From Carallia brachiata (Eukaryota; Streptophyta; Magnoliopsida; Malpighiales; Rhizophoraceae): 64,000 bases of DNA. Position numbers and translations under genes: made by a program. A model generated the notes under the pieces. The model searched no databases. It was not told the origin of the DNA and was given only the letters and a program-made list of their open reading frames with translations. Position 1 is the stretch's first letter; each line of letters starts with the position of its first letter. The stretch covers positions 620,001-684,000 of the forward strand of contig JADCRB010000007.1 of the NCBI GenBank assembly GCA_021464245.1, read 5' to 3'. Positions 23,601-35,842 of the stretch are shown piece after piece.

Positions 23601-26600
23601 GGAAAAGGGCACTGAACATCCTGTGGATGATGATCTTGTTAGTTGTGCACAATGCGAGCATAAATGTAGGTCAAGTTGAAGTACTTGTTGAAGTATACGA
23701 CTATATTGAAAGTTCTCTGATATGTACTTTGCTCGTTTGATGTAGATCACATTGGGTGCGCAAGAAGTACAGCAGATGAGTCAGAATGCTCCCCTAAGGA
23801 AAATTGGTTTTGCAGCGGAAAGTGTAAATCGGTAATTCTAACTCAGTTCTATTTTAAACACCCTCACTTCTTTGTTTCTTTTTCTGCACTTTCCATTATG
23901 GAAAGAACATTGTTGTGTCATGTGCATAATGAATACTTGCTTTGGTTAGCAGAAATTGTGCACATTTACTACCTGCATTAGTTTGATCAAGATACCGTAG
24001 GATTGTAGACGGCTTAAAACCTTGTTTTTTCCTCATCCTAGAATCGTCTTCTTTCTTTTGAATTTTCACTTGGTATGGACTTGTGGCAGTGGTTTCTTAC
24101 CTTTTTAATTGTTTGGAAACTGTATGGGTTTAGGTTGTCACTTAGTCAAGGAGCAGCAGGGAGTCAGGGACAGAAGGTCCTAGTTTTCTTACCAATACTG
24201 ATGCATTATCATATTGATATTTCCTTTGGGACAATTAAGATTTCAGGGGTTTTTATTCTGTGGTTAACAGCCTAACTCAGAGCAAGAAAGTTTTGTCTAT
24301 GACATTCCATGTTTCCGACGATCTATCACTCTTTTAAAAAAATCATTGGAACATTTTGGACCATTAAATCATTTGAGTTTGTTATGGCATGTGCAATATT
24401 TTGCTCCAAGCTTACATTTCATGAAAATAGCAGTACCAAAACTTGGGGGCTTGAATTGATTGGTGACTTTGTCTCTATGGCAGATATTTTTGGGTCTCCA
24501 TGAGCTGCTAGGAAAACCAATTCCAGTCGGTGTAGACAATCTTACATGGACATTACTGAAGCCAATGCAGCGTGATGATGCTAAACTTGATGCTACTTAT
24601 ACAGAGAACTTTGCTGCGAACCATAGCAAACTTAACATTGCTCTTGGTGTGATGCATGAATGTTTCTCGCCCATTGAAGAATCTCTCACTGGAAGAGACG
24701 TTGTTAAAGATGTCATATTCTGTCAAGGGTGAGAATTTCTTTCATCAAAGTGATTCTCCTGCTACTTCCTTTTCTTGTTTGACTGATGCATTTTCTACTT
24801 TGCTTCGCATGATGGGTTTATCTCATTTTTCATTCAGGATACTTGTGCTATTCTGCACAACAATATAAGCATAAATTGTTTTGACTCTCCGTTCTGTCAC
24901 GAGCACACATAAATGTTCATGTGCTAGCCCTTTGACAACTTTGCTTCGTGAATTAGTAACTTGGTTAGCATAGCTTCCAGCCTAAATCTCTTGATTTTAA
25001 CCTCTACAGATCAGAACTTAAACGTTTGAACTTCCGGGGATTCTACACAGTACTTTTGGAAAAGCATGATGAATTAGTTACTGCGGCTACTGTGAGGTGA
25101 GCCTGATAGAGTTCGTTTGTATGGCTTGTCATACAGCAAGAGATCTTTGTTGAGCTAGATTAGTTGTTAGAATTATGGTGTTCTTAAGTTGTAATTTTTG
25201 GTTTGCAGGATTCATGGAGAGAAGGTAGCAGAAATGCCACTGGTTGGTACTAGAAGTCAATACCGTCGAAAGGGAATGTGTCGAATACTAATGAATGTGC
25301 TTGAAAAGGTAACTTACATGGTTATGAGTTTGCATAATTCTTGAACATATGTCCATAGGAAATTCTGATGCTCGATTGAATCACCTCCAACTTTCCTTTG
25401 CAATTTTTAACTTTCTTTTGGCAATGTATTCTTGTTTCTTTTTTCAGAAGCTTGCAGAATTAGGAGTTCAGAGCCTGGTTTTGCCTGCAGTTCCCAGTGT
25501 TTAGACACGTGGACTGGCGCATTTGGGTTTTCAAAGATGACCCCCTCAGAAAAATTACATTCTGTAGATTGCACTTTCTTGAATTTTCAGGATACAGACA
25601 TGTGCCACAAGATACTAATGAAGATGCCTTCTGTTGAATCAGGTTTCCAAGTTTAATTATCAAAGCATTCAGCTATCTTTTTTTTCAGGAGTTACACTAT
25701 ATGTGCCATCTCATTAACTTGCACACATTTCCTTGTGTTCTGTTTTCTAGAGATGCAAATTGTACTGCATGATGGCACTTGCAGAACTGGTGAGAATATT
25801 GACCCTGATTGGTCCAGTGCTTTCTCTGAAGAATTTCAACCAGATCACATCAAGCATGTCGGAGATGTCAAACAAGGACAAGCGGAGTATGTCTCATTTC
25901 TTAGTTCCTCTACTTGAAATTTGGACAGTGGAAAGAAATGAAGTGGAAAAGATTATCAAAACTACAGAACAGAATGCCAAAATATAGAGCTTGAACTTTT
26001 CATCTCAGACAAGAAATCTAATTTACAGGATGGTGCAGAATACCTTATTTTACTTGGCAAGATGGACATTAATTGGTCAGACTACAGACCAGCTCTCCTA
26101 TGTATTTGAAAGTTGCATTCCCATTTGCATTAGTCCTCAGAAAATTGTCACAAATCATTAACTTTAATGTTTAAAGTTCACAACTCTCAGTTGCTTTCTG
26201 CTGCCTATCTATGAAGCATGGTTTTTAAACTTGGACTGGACCTTTACATTATGGGGTCTGGTTCACTGGTTTAACGGTCAGACCATTAACTGACTGTTAA
26301 CAGTCAGTTTTGGGTTGGTCCGGTTTTAATACCATAAGTGCTTATATGCTACTTAATACTGACCGTCTGCATTTTTTATCCCAGTACTGCTGCAGCCAGT
26401 TGCAGTGGTGGTAGCAGAGACCATGTTCATCCGGCCATTGAGGTACTCAAATTATACACTTCAAACTTTTTTTCTTTTTTTTTGTGTCATTTTTTTCTCT
26501 ATATGAACCCCTTTTTAACCAATGACTCTTTGACTGAACAGGCAAACCAACCAATTCCCTCAGCCTCAGGATGTGAAAGTTTCATTCGTGATATCGGTCA

Positions 26601-26754
26601 GGAGTGCTCGGTTAAGGATTTTCCTTCTGGGAAGGAAGGAAGCACTGATGGCCCTGCCTCTACCACTTCTAACACGGAAAGCAGTATCCATTGTAGTAAT
26701 GGTCTGAAGTGCTACAAGCGTAACAGGATCGGTTTGAATGTTTTTAGTAGTTGA
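20603..26754 (+). CDS. PHD-finger and GNAT acetyltransferase-like protein (IDM1-like), 11 exons, one frameshift
   Basis: Exons: 20603-20671, 21596-23368, 23536-23665, 23746-23831, 24484-24728, 25010-25096, 25209-25308, 25448-25642, 25751-25886, 26385-26442, 26542-26754. All junctions are GT-AG and in phase. The full product is about 1030 aa. In order: two repeated N-terminal modules (around 139-190 and 262-345, each opening with a CPxAI signature), a TIFY-binding-like domain (about 480-565), a PHD finger from about 585 ([21 protein letters not shown], continuing into exon 3), a second cysteine-rich segment, then a GNAT fold with [18 protein letters not shown]. Relatives act in the nucleus as histone-reading acetyltransferases or repressor-associated factors. 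Exon 8 has GTT TAG where one more T would give the expected [10 protein letters not shown] frame. As written, translation stops at 25504 inside the GNAT domain. Confidence 0.85.
21785..21816 (+). repeat. in-frame CAGCCA hexanucleotide repeat
   Basis: About five CAGCCA units encode a Gln-Pro run in the disordered N-terminal part of the IDM1-like protein. The tract is likely length-polymorphic. Confidence 0.7.
26217..26336. mobile_element. small MITE in intron 9 of the IDM1-like gene
   Basis: The segment starts ATGGTTTTTAAACTTGGACT and ends with an inverted relative (GGTTGGTCCGGTTTTAATACCAT). The interior has a second palindromic part, GACTGTTAACAGTC. About 120 bp long and non-coding. No clear target-site duplication is visible. 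Confidence 0.55.
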
Positions 26755-28660
26755 CACCCGAGGCCGCCAGGGCGGAGGCGGCCTATTTCACTTCTTTTTT
26801 CTTTTTAGTCTAGTTGGACTGAGAGAGATTAATTATAAACGAGATTTAAGATTCGAACCAGATCTTACCACAAAATTTTATGCTGCCTTGTATACGGTAT
26901 ACTCTAGTGGTTTTTTTCTCTAGCTACTTTCTTATTTGACTTTTTTCTTGTTATAGGAATGTGGGAACAATTACATTTACATGGAGGGCATTTACCTTTT
27001 ACATCTATGTTAGTTTTTTTTTTTAATGGTCAAAATTGATCAGATGCAACATTATAATTTTTATCTTACTTTTTACTTTTTCCTTTTCCAAATAACGCGT
27101 TCAATTTAATTTCTGTTATAATCTTTTCTTTTTTTTTTTTTTTTTTCTCAACTGCCATCTGCTAATTAATAGTCTTTGGCGACTGGCATGATAACTGATA
27201 GATATATTATACATATGAAGTTTCTGAAGCAGCATATGTCAAGTCATCTAAACTGATGAATTGCTTTCAGACTTGAAGATGATTAGATCGACCATTTTCT
27301 TTTTTCTCCATATTGGTTAGGCATGTCAAAAACTTATAATTCCAAATTGTTTCTTAATGAACATACAATTAATCGGTTGGATCTACAAAACTGAACTTGA
27401 TGCAGCGTGTGGAACTAAAATGGATATAGAAATTTGCTTAATTATTCTTCCCAAGTGGACAAGTCTAATTATTATGGAACCAATGAAAGGCTTGGTCCCA
27501 TACAATAATAAAAATACGATGTACAACTCATTGAGCAGAGTAGAACAGAATGATGTTCTGTACATGTTCTTTAAGGAAAGCAAAGAACAAATACTTTCTG
27601 AAAAGATGGATTCTTTGATAAAAGGGAAAGATGGAAACATCTTCTCCTTTCTTTGTCTTTGTTTTTTGTTTTTTGTTTTTTTTTTTCTCTTTTATTCTTT
27701 TCTTTTGTCACAGAGGACGAGATAGCACTCAAAATTGGAGGGGCCAGGCCAAGTAGGTCTAAACATTATCAACAAGCTAAAGACCAACAGGGGGACGCCT
27801 CCACCTTCTTTCTTGTCCATTTCAATAAAACATGAAAACCATTGATTTAGGACCTTCTTGGTCCCATGCACCATGTCGCATCCTATTCAGTCTCTATGCA
27901 CTTTCCATGGATCCTTCTTTCCTTTGGTTTTTCTCCACCAATCAAGAAAAGTATTCTTAATTAATAAGCTAGAAGCATAACAAAATGTTTATGTGGGTCT
28001 GGTTTGTGCACACAAATTAAAGAACTCTAATCAAATTTCGTTGGTGTTTCAATCTGGGAGCCCAATTTTGGAGAGCATCAACAATGAGCTTAGGAGCAAA
28101 CAATAATATAATGAGTTTTGACACATCTCTTACCTAAAATTTTATAAGACATCAGATTATGAATTTTTATTCATATATATATATATATATATATATATGA
28201 ATAAAAATTCATAATCTGTGGACAAAAAAGTTCATATATATATATATGTTCGCTCTTAGCTTCAGCTCTACACCACATTGGTGTATTTCAACAAAGTTAC
28301 CCAAAAGTTTGGATCCAAAGGAAACCCCATGATTTGTGGACAAAAATACTTGCAGACAAACAGATCCCCTGGTTAGAATTGAAAAACTCTACTGCAAAAG
28401 TTCCAATTCAAACCTTCCAAGCCACCTTTCAACAATCAAATATTAAACTCACGTGAATCCATCCTAGCTACTTTCACATGCTCATAACAGAACAAAAAAA
28501 ACCCCACTTTCCCAAGCCTTAGACAAAGCCTAAATCCCACACCTCTCTTACTCCCCCCAAGTCCTAACCCATTTTCCATTCTCTCTTTCTCTCTCTCTCT
28601 CTGCATTTTTCTATATTAGCTTTTGTTTTTCCACTCTTTATCTTTAGTACAGATTCTGGT
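26755..28660. other. intergenic region upstream of the PMR5-like gene
   Basis: It contains the 3'UTR of the IDM1-like gene, poly-T tracts and a frame at 27357-27725 with no recognisable domain. The 66-bp palindrome is listed separately. A CT-rich leader (about 28575-28602) lies just before the PMR5-like start. No further gene is supported. Confidence 0.5.
28153..28218. repeat. 66-bp perfect palindrome with an AT core
   Basis: CAGATTATGAATTTTTATTC is followed by an (AT)n core and then its exact inverse, GAATAAAAATTCATAATCTG. The whole 66 bp is self-complementary and could extrude as a cruciform. A second shorter (TA)n tract follows at about 28232-28246. Confidence 0.85.
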
Positions 28661-31600
28661 ATGCATCTTCGATGTGGCCAAGCTCCTGGTTTGCTGTTCC
28701 TATCATGTTGCGCAGTTCTGTGCTTGGTTCTGCTGCAAACCCAGATGACATATTCGGCTCTAATAATGAGCCTGAGGAACCACCACAAAAGTGACCACCA
28801 TAGATGGCCCGTGCTGCAAGCTAACCGAAGCAGATGTGCATTGTTTGCAGGCACTTGGGTACATGATGACTCATATCCAATGTACCAGTACAATTGCCCC
28901 ATCATTGACCCTGAATTCAATTGTCAGATGTATGGGCGGCCTGACACTGAATACCTCAAGTATAAATGGAGGCCTCTTAATTGTGAGCTCCCGAGGTAAA
29001 ATATCAATGTGCCCATCAAGACTCTTTCTTTCTTTTTTTTTTTTTTTTGCTCTTTCTAACTAAAAAGACTTGTTGTAATCCCAATTATAGGTTCAATGGG
29101 CTTACATTTTTGCAAAAAATGAGGGGGAAGACTGTGATGTTTGTGGGTGACTCAATGGGGAGAAATCAATGGGAGTCTTTGATTTGCATGGTTTTAGCAT
29201 CAGCGCCTCGAACATCCACCAAAATGAGCAGAGGAGATCCTCTCTCTGTTTTCACCTTCATGGTACTAAAATCTTTGAACCAAAATTTTCTACTATACCT
29301 TCTTTTAATTTTTGTTTTTTCATTATGTAATTGTGCAAATTACTGATTGTGATGGGCCTATTCTGTCATGTGCAATTCGTTTTCATTTATTTCTTGTACC
29401 CATCAAGAGTTCTGCCTTCTGCGGATGATCAAATGGAGGCTGTGATCCTCACAAAAGTTGTGTTTGTTGTCAACTTGCCATGGAAAAGTCTGTCAAGGTG
29501 ATCATTGTCAGAGGGGCCCAAAGTTCAGTGTTATAATAACTTAGGCTTAATGGATGCCAACTGCAATACAATAGGCATTCTGTCCCACCCAAAAAAAGTT
29601 GTCAATGAAATGAAACATTTATGAATTAGTCATTCGTAACCTATAGTTTTTTTTTTTTTTTGATAATTTAATAGAAATTAGTAATCAGGATTTTGTCTCC
29701 AACAAGATTGCTGGCCATCGCATCTGTTTTTCTATTTTGAGGACCAAAGTATTCAGGGTTGTGTGCAATAATATGTGCAGGACTATGACTTGTCCATTTC
29801 TTTTTTCCGAGCTCCATATTTGGTAGACATAGATGTGGTGCAAGGGAAAAGAATTCTAAAACTGGAGGAAATTTCCGGCAACGGCAATGCATGGCGGAAC
29901 GCCGACGTGCTGTCGTTTAACACCGGTCATTGGTGGAGCCACAAAGGGTCCCTCCAAGGGTACGTGGCATTTCCTTATGTGTTCTTAATGTAAACGATAT
30001 ACTATTTTTTAAGTAGGTTTTGTTGGTTTAATTTAATAAAAAAGAAGTAAAATTAACTGGTGGTGATTTGATAACGGGCAGGTGGGATTACATGGAAACA
30101 GGAGGCACGTATTACCAAGACATGGACCGTCTGGTCGCCCTAGAAAAAGGGCTGAGAACATGGGCCAATTGGGTTGACTCCAACATTGACATTGCCAGAA
30201 CCAAAGTTTTCTTCCTGTCCATCTCCCCTACACACTACAAGTAAGTCCCCCTGTCTCTCTAATTTTCTTTTTGGTCTTAAAAGAATAGTCACAGCCACGT
30301 TAAAGAGAAAAATAAACGAGTGAGTGGGGGAATGAGACACGCACCTCGTTAATATTGGGGCAAACCTCACGCCTAATTTTCTTGTCATAAATGCTGCATT
30401 ATTCCTTGTTGGTAGGCGCTGTGCTTGTGGCTGCAGCACAAGAAATTAGGTTCAATTTTGGCGGTATTAAGGATGCCATTGGGGTCAGACAGGGCCCAAC
30501 ATAAGTTTGCTTGGTCCAGAGCTCTATAAATAATTGGTAAGAGCAATGCAAGTTGCAGATCTTGATAATAAATGAAACAGACAAAAAGCAGAATTATTGA
30601 AATAGAATTCAAAAGAAACGGCGATGACGTGGACATTAGGCAGCTTAATTGATAAACCATCTTAATGTTGCTCCCAATGACTTGAATTGCATTTTGGTAT
30701 GGGGGAGTTGATGGTCTTGGAATGGAGATAGACATCGTGTGGTTCAAGGGCCTTAAATGGAATCGGAAAAAAAAAAAAAAAAAAGTGATGGCTGATGCAT
30801 GGTCCATACATTAAGGACTACATCTACATGTGATGATAGAGAATGTTATGGGAGAGATTATATGAAGAAAATTAAATTGACTTAAAAAAAAATTATAAAA
30901 AAAAATACTAATTTGTTTAAAACTTTCATCTTGGAGGTCTTACACTTAGAAAGAGAAGTGTGAGATTTATAAAAATATAAAGAGCTGCTTAAATTGTGCA
31001 GTTTACAGGTCTCACAAATTTTCTCATAAAAAAAAAAAAACTGGATTAGGCCCATGCTAACACTTTTAGTCAAGAGTATTCCTTGCTTAGTCCAACTAAT
31101 CAAATGGGCCAGTCCAATGACATACTGACTTCAAAAAACAAAAAAAAAAATCACTTATTAGCAGCACAACAATTAATTTTGTAACATTTTGCTGCAATCA
31201 TACAAATATGAGCTTCTGTCGGCAAGTTCGTTAGGTGTTTATTTCCAGAAATTCTTCCATTGAAAAATTAAGTAGTTGCTGGAATGACTTGGAGTGGAAA
31301 TGGCGCGTACGGCGTAATGCATTTTCGTGTTGAGGCCTCCAAAAGAAATAAAAATCTACCGACACACTTCTACAGTACTTCACGTGTAGTCAGTTCCCTT
31401 GCATTGCATGAAGTGAAACACCGACCCTTTGTCGGTGGGAAAGTAAAATGTCTTTCACTTTCTGAGTGGAAGTGGTTTTTCTTTTTTTATTTTATATAAA
31501 TATATATATATAGTTAATAATTCAGTAGTTATTAGATAAAAAAAATTAGAGAAAAATAAGCTGATGTTCTTGAACCCAAATCCTTAATTAAAAATTATTT

Positions 31601-32204
31601 CTTTAATCATCTCAATTATTGTTAATTTGTATAATTAGTACTATAACATACGACAATACTCTCTAATGACATAATAACTCTTATTAACTCAAGAAATATA
31701 TAAGTTTTGTAGTATAAAATTATGAGTAAATTATAATTATTAAAAAATATGAGTTAAATTAAAAATTTTTATTTTTTTTAATAAAATTGGCATATTTAAT
31801 ATTTTAATTACAGCTCAAGCTAATGAACAAAAGGCCAATGTGTTTTTTTTTTTGACAGTCCAAGTGAATGGAGCGTCGGCGCAACAACGGCTACGACCAA
31901 AAACTGTTACGGAGAGACGACTCCGATATCGACCGGAGCAAGGAGCCCAGGAGGAGCGTATCCTGAGCAGATGAGAGTGGTAGATGAAGTAATTCAGGAT
32001 ATGCATAGCCCTGCATATTTGCTAGACATTACCATGCTCTCAGAGTTAAGAAAAGATGGACACCCATCAATCTACAGCGGCGATCTGAGCCCCTCCCAGA
32101 GGGCTAATCCTGACCACTCTGCTGATTGTAGCCATTGGTGCCTTCCTGGACTCCCAGATACTTGGAATCAATTGTTGTATACTGCTTTGTTCTTTCAGGC
32201 TTAG
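28661..32204 (+). CDS. PMR5: PMR5-like trichome birefringence-like (TBL) polysaccharide O-acetyltransferase
   Basis: Five exons (28661-28995, 29091-29262, 29781-29959, 30082-30240, 31859-32204) join in phase to 396 aa with no lesion. An N-terminal hydrophobic stretch (about residues 8-28) is a signal anchor for the Golgi. The TBL domain follows with [15 protein letters not shown] near 59, the catalytic GDS motif at 131-133 and the DCSHW (DxxH) motif at 371-375. Such proteins acetylate cell-wall polysaccharides; PMR5 acts on pectin and affects powdery mildew susceptibility in Arabidopsis (family knowledge). The resemblance to PMR5 runs along the whole length, including CYGET and [13 protein letters not shown]. 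The last intron is 1.6 kb and AT-rich. I cannot exclude the nearest TBL paralogs, so the symbol is by similarity. Confidence 0.9.
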
Positions 32205-33422
32205 TGCTATACGTAATATGATCTGTTCAACTACTAACTTTATTTTATTACAGGAGGTAGAATTGCAAAATTGTCTCCTTGGTGAACTATTTACATGTAT
32301 CCCAATTGTACTTAAATCTTCAAACTTAATATCCATTTAAATTGTTGGGCAGAAGTATTACTGCGCCCTCCAGGTACAAATTTATCCTATTGTATATTAT
32401 CTCAAGGCCCGATCTGTCTCATGACATATCATCGCTAATAACCTATCCAACACGTAATGAAGGAAACAAAATGTACCAAAAAAAAGGGGGAATAAAGCTT
32501 GTTTTGTTCCGTTTGATGTACAAAAGTCGGTGCAAAACTGCAGTCACTGCATTTTTTGTTTTGGAGGGGAGGGGTCTTTGAGGAGAGTAATAGTCCATTC
32601 ATATATGAGAGGGAGATTGGTTGGAGGTGAACTTAAACCTTTAATCTTTTATTTAAACGTAATATCTGATAATTAGTTATGCTGCTGATTTGATCAGGCA
32701 GGAAATACGCCATGTCTCCAAGATAACCATTGACTGGACGCCATTCAAGCTGACTAACCCAAGTCCAGTTGGAGTCCATGTCCCTGTCTCCCTACAATAG
32801 CCCAATTCCTAGTTCGCCGAATTTTTTTTTTTAAAAGAAAATTGAAAAGAAAAGGCAACGAGAGGCCCAGGTAAGGCGCCTAACCATCCAAAGGCCCAAT
32901 TTTTTTTTAACCCATATTTGCGTAAGTTATGCTTTTATTTTCTTTATTTTTTTCCAAAAAAATAGCAAAGTAGGTCAACATCTCATGTTCAAAAAAAAAA
33001 GGTCAACATCTCATACCACTGCGCCTATATTATCACACACCGACACGTCGGCGAGGACGAGGATTCCGTACGAAGCTTCTGAAACACAACTATTGGCAGT
33101 CTTTTACTCTTTACCCATAAAATAAAAAAAAATTATGTAAATACACTTAAGTTATGAATATATAATGATTTATATTATTAAATTATAAAAAATATATTAA
33201 AATTTTAAAATAAAAAATAGATAAATAATTTAAATTACTATTTATCTATCATGTGTTAATTCTAACAAAAATATGTAGTTAAACTAAACTCTTTTGTTCT
33301 AATTTTGTATTCTAGTCTGGCACGAATCTGTGTACCGATCTTATGTTGTGTGACATTTTTTTGTCTCTCTGTAGAGCTTCCGGACTTTGGTTGAAGAATT
33401 TTGAATTATCTCGATCTCAAAT
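32205..33422. other. intergenic region
   Basis: It contains the 3'UTR of the PMR5-like gene and then AT-rich DNA. No gene is seen. The block at 33115-33245 is the same AT-rich low-complexity type found elsewhere in the window. Confidence 0.5.
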
Positions 33423-34657
33423 ATGCCGTCTGCCTCATCGCCAACGGCAGCGGCAGCGGAGAAAAAGATAGCGATGGAGGTGAAGAGAAAGGAAGAGGAG
33501 GAGGAGGAAGAGAAATCCGTACATGTTAACGTTTGGGTCCGTGAGAGACACGATTCTGCGAGAGACTCGACAAACCATTGGTACGTGATCAGACCCAACG
33601 TAGGAACTCCCGAAATCCCCCAAGTCTTCGAGAACAAACCACCCCATTATCCCGACACTGGTCTCACTTTTTCAAACTGTGAACTCGTCGGTTCCTCGAC
33701 CCTTTATCCCATTGGTGGCTTAGAGCCTCTCGAGGACCGCTACTGCAATGTAATCCGATATCTAGGGACGTCAAACACTCTGATGATTCAGCTGCCTGGA
33801 CGACTTTCTGTACATTGCCATTCCCCGTCCGCCGAGCATTCACGGCAGTTTCCAAGGCGGATTCCGGTTCATGGGTCTATGTAATCCTTGGTGAACGTGA
33901 TCATATGAATGAGCAAAAGGAGCCCTGCGGTTACGTTTTCCATGCTGAAAAAATTTATAAAGCCTATTCGCTTAGAGCACCGGGGGTGATTTGTTTAGAA
34001 TTTTGTTTATTTTTGAAAGGGAGATTGATATTTTTAAAATATAAAAATAATAAATATTTTAAAAATATTAATTTTTATTTCAAAAACATCAATTGTAGTT
34101 TTAATTGGAACAAAATTACATGGCACCAACTTTTTTTCATTCGGTTAACCCACCACCCGGTGCGTCCAGTATTCATCCTTGTGCTATCGTTGGTTTTGAG
34201 GGTGGGGTTTTGGTTTATATGGCAAAGGAAAACCGCATGTATTTCCATAATTCGTTGACGCAAGAGTGGTGTCTTTATCATAACGGAGATGTTGCTGATC
34301 ACGGATATGAATATCCTGATGCCTATGTGCTCTCGAATGATGTTCTCAATTTTTATGTTGCTGATGATGTTGTTCCGCGCTTATCTGCCTTCGATCTAAT
34401 GCAACGAAAGCGCTTCCCTCCGGTTGATCTTCCGCGTGCTCTTTGTTTCAGTGATGATCAAATGTCAAGCTAGTTGCTGTTGCCAAGGACAAGCTCTGCA
34501 TGCTTCGTCAGGCTTGCTCTCCATATTATTGTGGCATTGCAGTTTACTTCACTAAGTTCTCTGTTTCTCGCGATGATTCTTCTTTGCATGTGGTTGTCAA
34601 GGAAGATACGACTTTTATCATAAAGGCAGCTTTTGCCATTGTCAATTGTGTAGCACT
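33423..34657 (+). pseudogene. broken uncharacterised plant gene (kelch/F-box-associated-like) with MITE insertion
   Basis: A coding-like exon starts at ATG 33423 (Ala/Glu/Lys-rich, then HVNVWVRERHDSARDS and IRPNVGTPEIPQVFEN). The reading frame shifts near 33780 (one base missing before DDSAAWTTFC). It is interrupted by about 130 bp of AT-rich MITE sequence near 33985-34115 and resumes with FFHSVNPPPGASSIHP. It shifts again near 34465 (one base missing) into KLVAVAKDKLCML. The exon ends GTAGCACT|GTAAGT at 34657. The repeating beta-strand-like pattern recalls plant kelch or F-box-associated propellers, but I cannot name the family. Two frameshifts plus an insertion make a pseudogene likely. Confidence 0.6.
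33985..34115. mobile_element. AT-rich MITE fragment inside the pseudogene
   Basis: The segment shares TATTTTTGAAA, TTTAATATTTTTAAAATA-like and AAAATATCAAT-like blocks with 58622-58821 in the same order. It separates two parts of one coding frame, so it is a later insertion. Boundaries are approximate. Confidence 0.55.
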
Positions 34658-34834
34658 GTAAGTCTCTCATTCAATTTTTATTTTCTCTGTTTTTTTTAAT
34701 CATAAATTATTGGAATTAATATACAATTCCTGGAATTAATATGCAATTTCAAATCTTTGTGATATGATAATTTCAATGATTTGTGTAATCATAATGTGGA
34801 TTTTACATGCCATCAAAGCAGGTCTTCCTTCATC

Positions 34835-35833
34835 ATGGATGGAGAAATTTCTTCCATCATCTCCAAAGCTTCACCATTGAATTCTATGTCGAATCAAGAG
34901 TTCTTTTCTCCTTACTTTCTAGACTCTTCAGATATCCCAGGGACTGTCTTGGTTTCATGTCTCCTTAAAGGAAAAAACTACCCCACTTGGAGGAGAGCCA
35001 TGATGGATGCTCTTTGAGCCAAGAACAAACTCGTGTTTGTCGATGGATCACTGCCAAAACCAGCTGTAGATTCGCCAGAAGTGCAGATTTGGGAAAGATG
35101 CAACTCTATGGTAATCTCTTGGATTGTTAGTGCTTTAAGTCCAGAATTGCATGAGAGTGTTTCTCATATTGACTCAGTCCAAGAGATGTGGACAAATTTG
35201 CAAGAACGTTTCTAGTAAGGAAACATCCCTTGTGTCCATGAATTGAAGAGGGAGATTTGTCTTGCTCAACAGAAGGAATTATCCATGGCAGCTTACTACA
35301 CAAAATTGAAAGGTCTATGGGATGAGTTATCAACCCATTCAACTGTTCCTTGCACTTGCAGTGCAGAGAAAGAGTTTTGTGCAGAGAAAGAAAAAGAAAA
35401 GGTCCATCAATTTCTCATGGGATTAAATGATCAATATGGAATTATTCGATCACAAATTTTGAACATGAAGCCTTTCCCAACAATCAACAAGGCACGCACT
35501 CTTGTTACAGAAGAAGAACAACAACAATCTCTCTCTGCCACACAAGTACAACCAATGGAGGCAGCAACCTTCACTGTGATACAAACTAATGATTCACTAT
35601 TTGATTCTTCCAAAGGAACACCAAAAGAGCCCCATCCAGGGACCCATCAAGATTGTTCTAAGCCAAGTTGCAAGCATTGTGACAAACCAGGACACACCAA
35701 GGAAAGGTGCTTCAAGCTTGTGGGGTTTCCATCAGGTTGGCATGTCGAAAAGAAATCCACAAAGGGACGGACAGCTTCTGTTTCTGCAAATAATACCACT
35801 ATGGTTTCAAGTCCTAATAAGCCCTCGAGGTGA
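34835..35833 (+). pseudogene. Ty1/Copia gag relic
   Basis: A single frame from ATG 34835 encodes a plant Copia gag: an N-terminal part with SCLLKGKNYPTWRRAMMDAL, a middle UBN2-like part (YYTKLKGLWDELSTH, VHQFLMGLNDQYG), and a zinc knuckle CKHCDKPGHTKERC (C-x2-C-x4-H-x4-C). The frame holds three stops (TGA 35015-35017, then TAG and TAA at 35213-35218) but no frameshift. No protease, integrase, reverse transcriptase or LTRs are visible on either side, so this is a fragment. It sits between two copies of the same exon end of the neighbouring gene. Confidence 0.85.
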
Positions 35834-35842
35834 TGGCTCGTA

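Noticed and set aside
26845..26865. T-loop-like sequence (GGTTCGAATC on the minus strand) suggesting a tRNA
   Set aside because: No acceptor stem, anticodon arm or A box at the right distance.
27357..27725. 122-residue plus-strand open frame between the IDM1-like and PMR5-like genes
   Set aside because: Ends in a poly-Phe/Leu run from T-rich DNA and shows no domain; probably chance.
29573..29595. Sequence resembling miR394 (TAGGCATTCTGTCCCACCC) in intron 2 of the PMR5-like gene
   Set aside because: Several mismatches and no complementary star arm nearby, so no precursor hairpin.
34835..35833. Complete LTR retrotransposon
   Set aside because: Only gag is present; no LTRs, primer-binding site or pol sequence could be seen.
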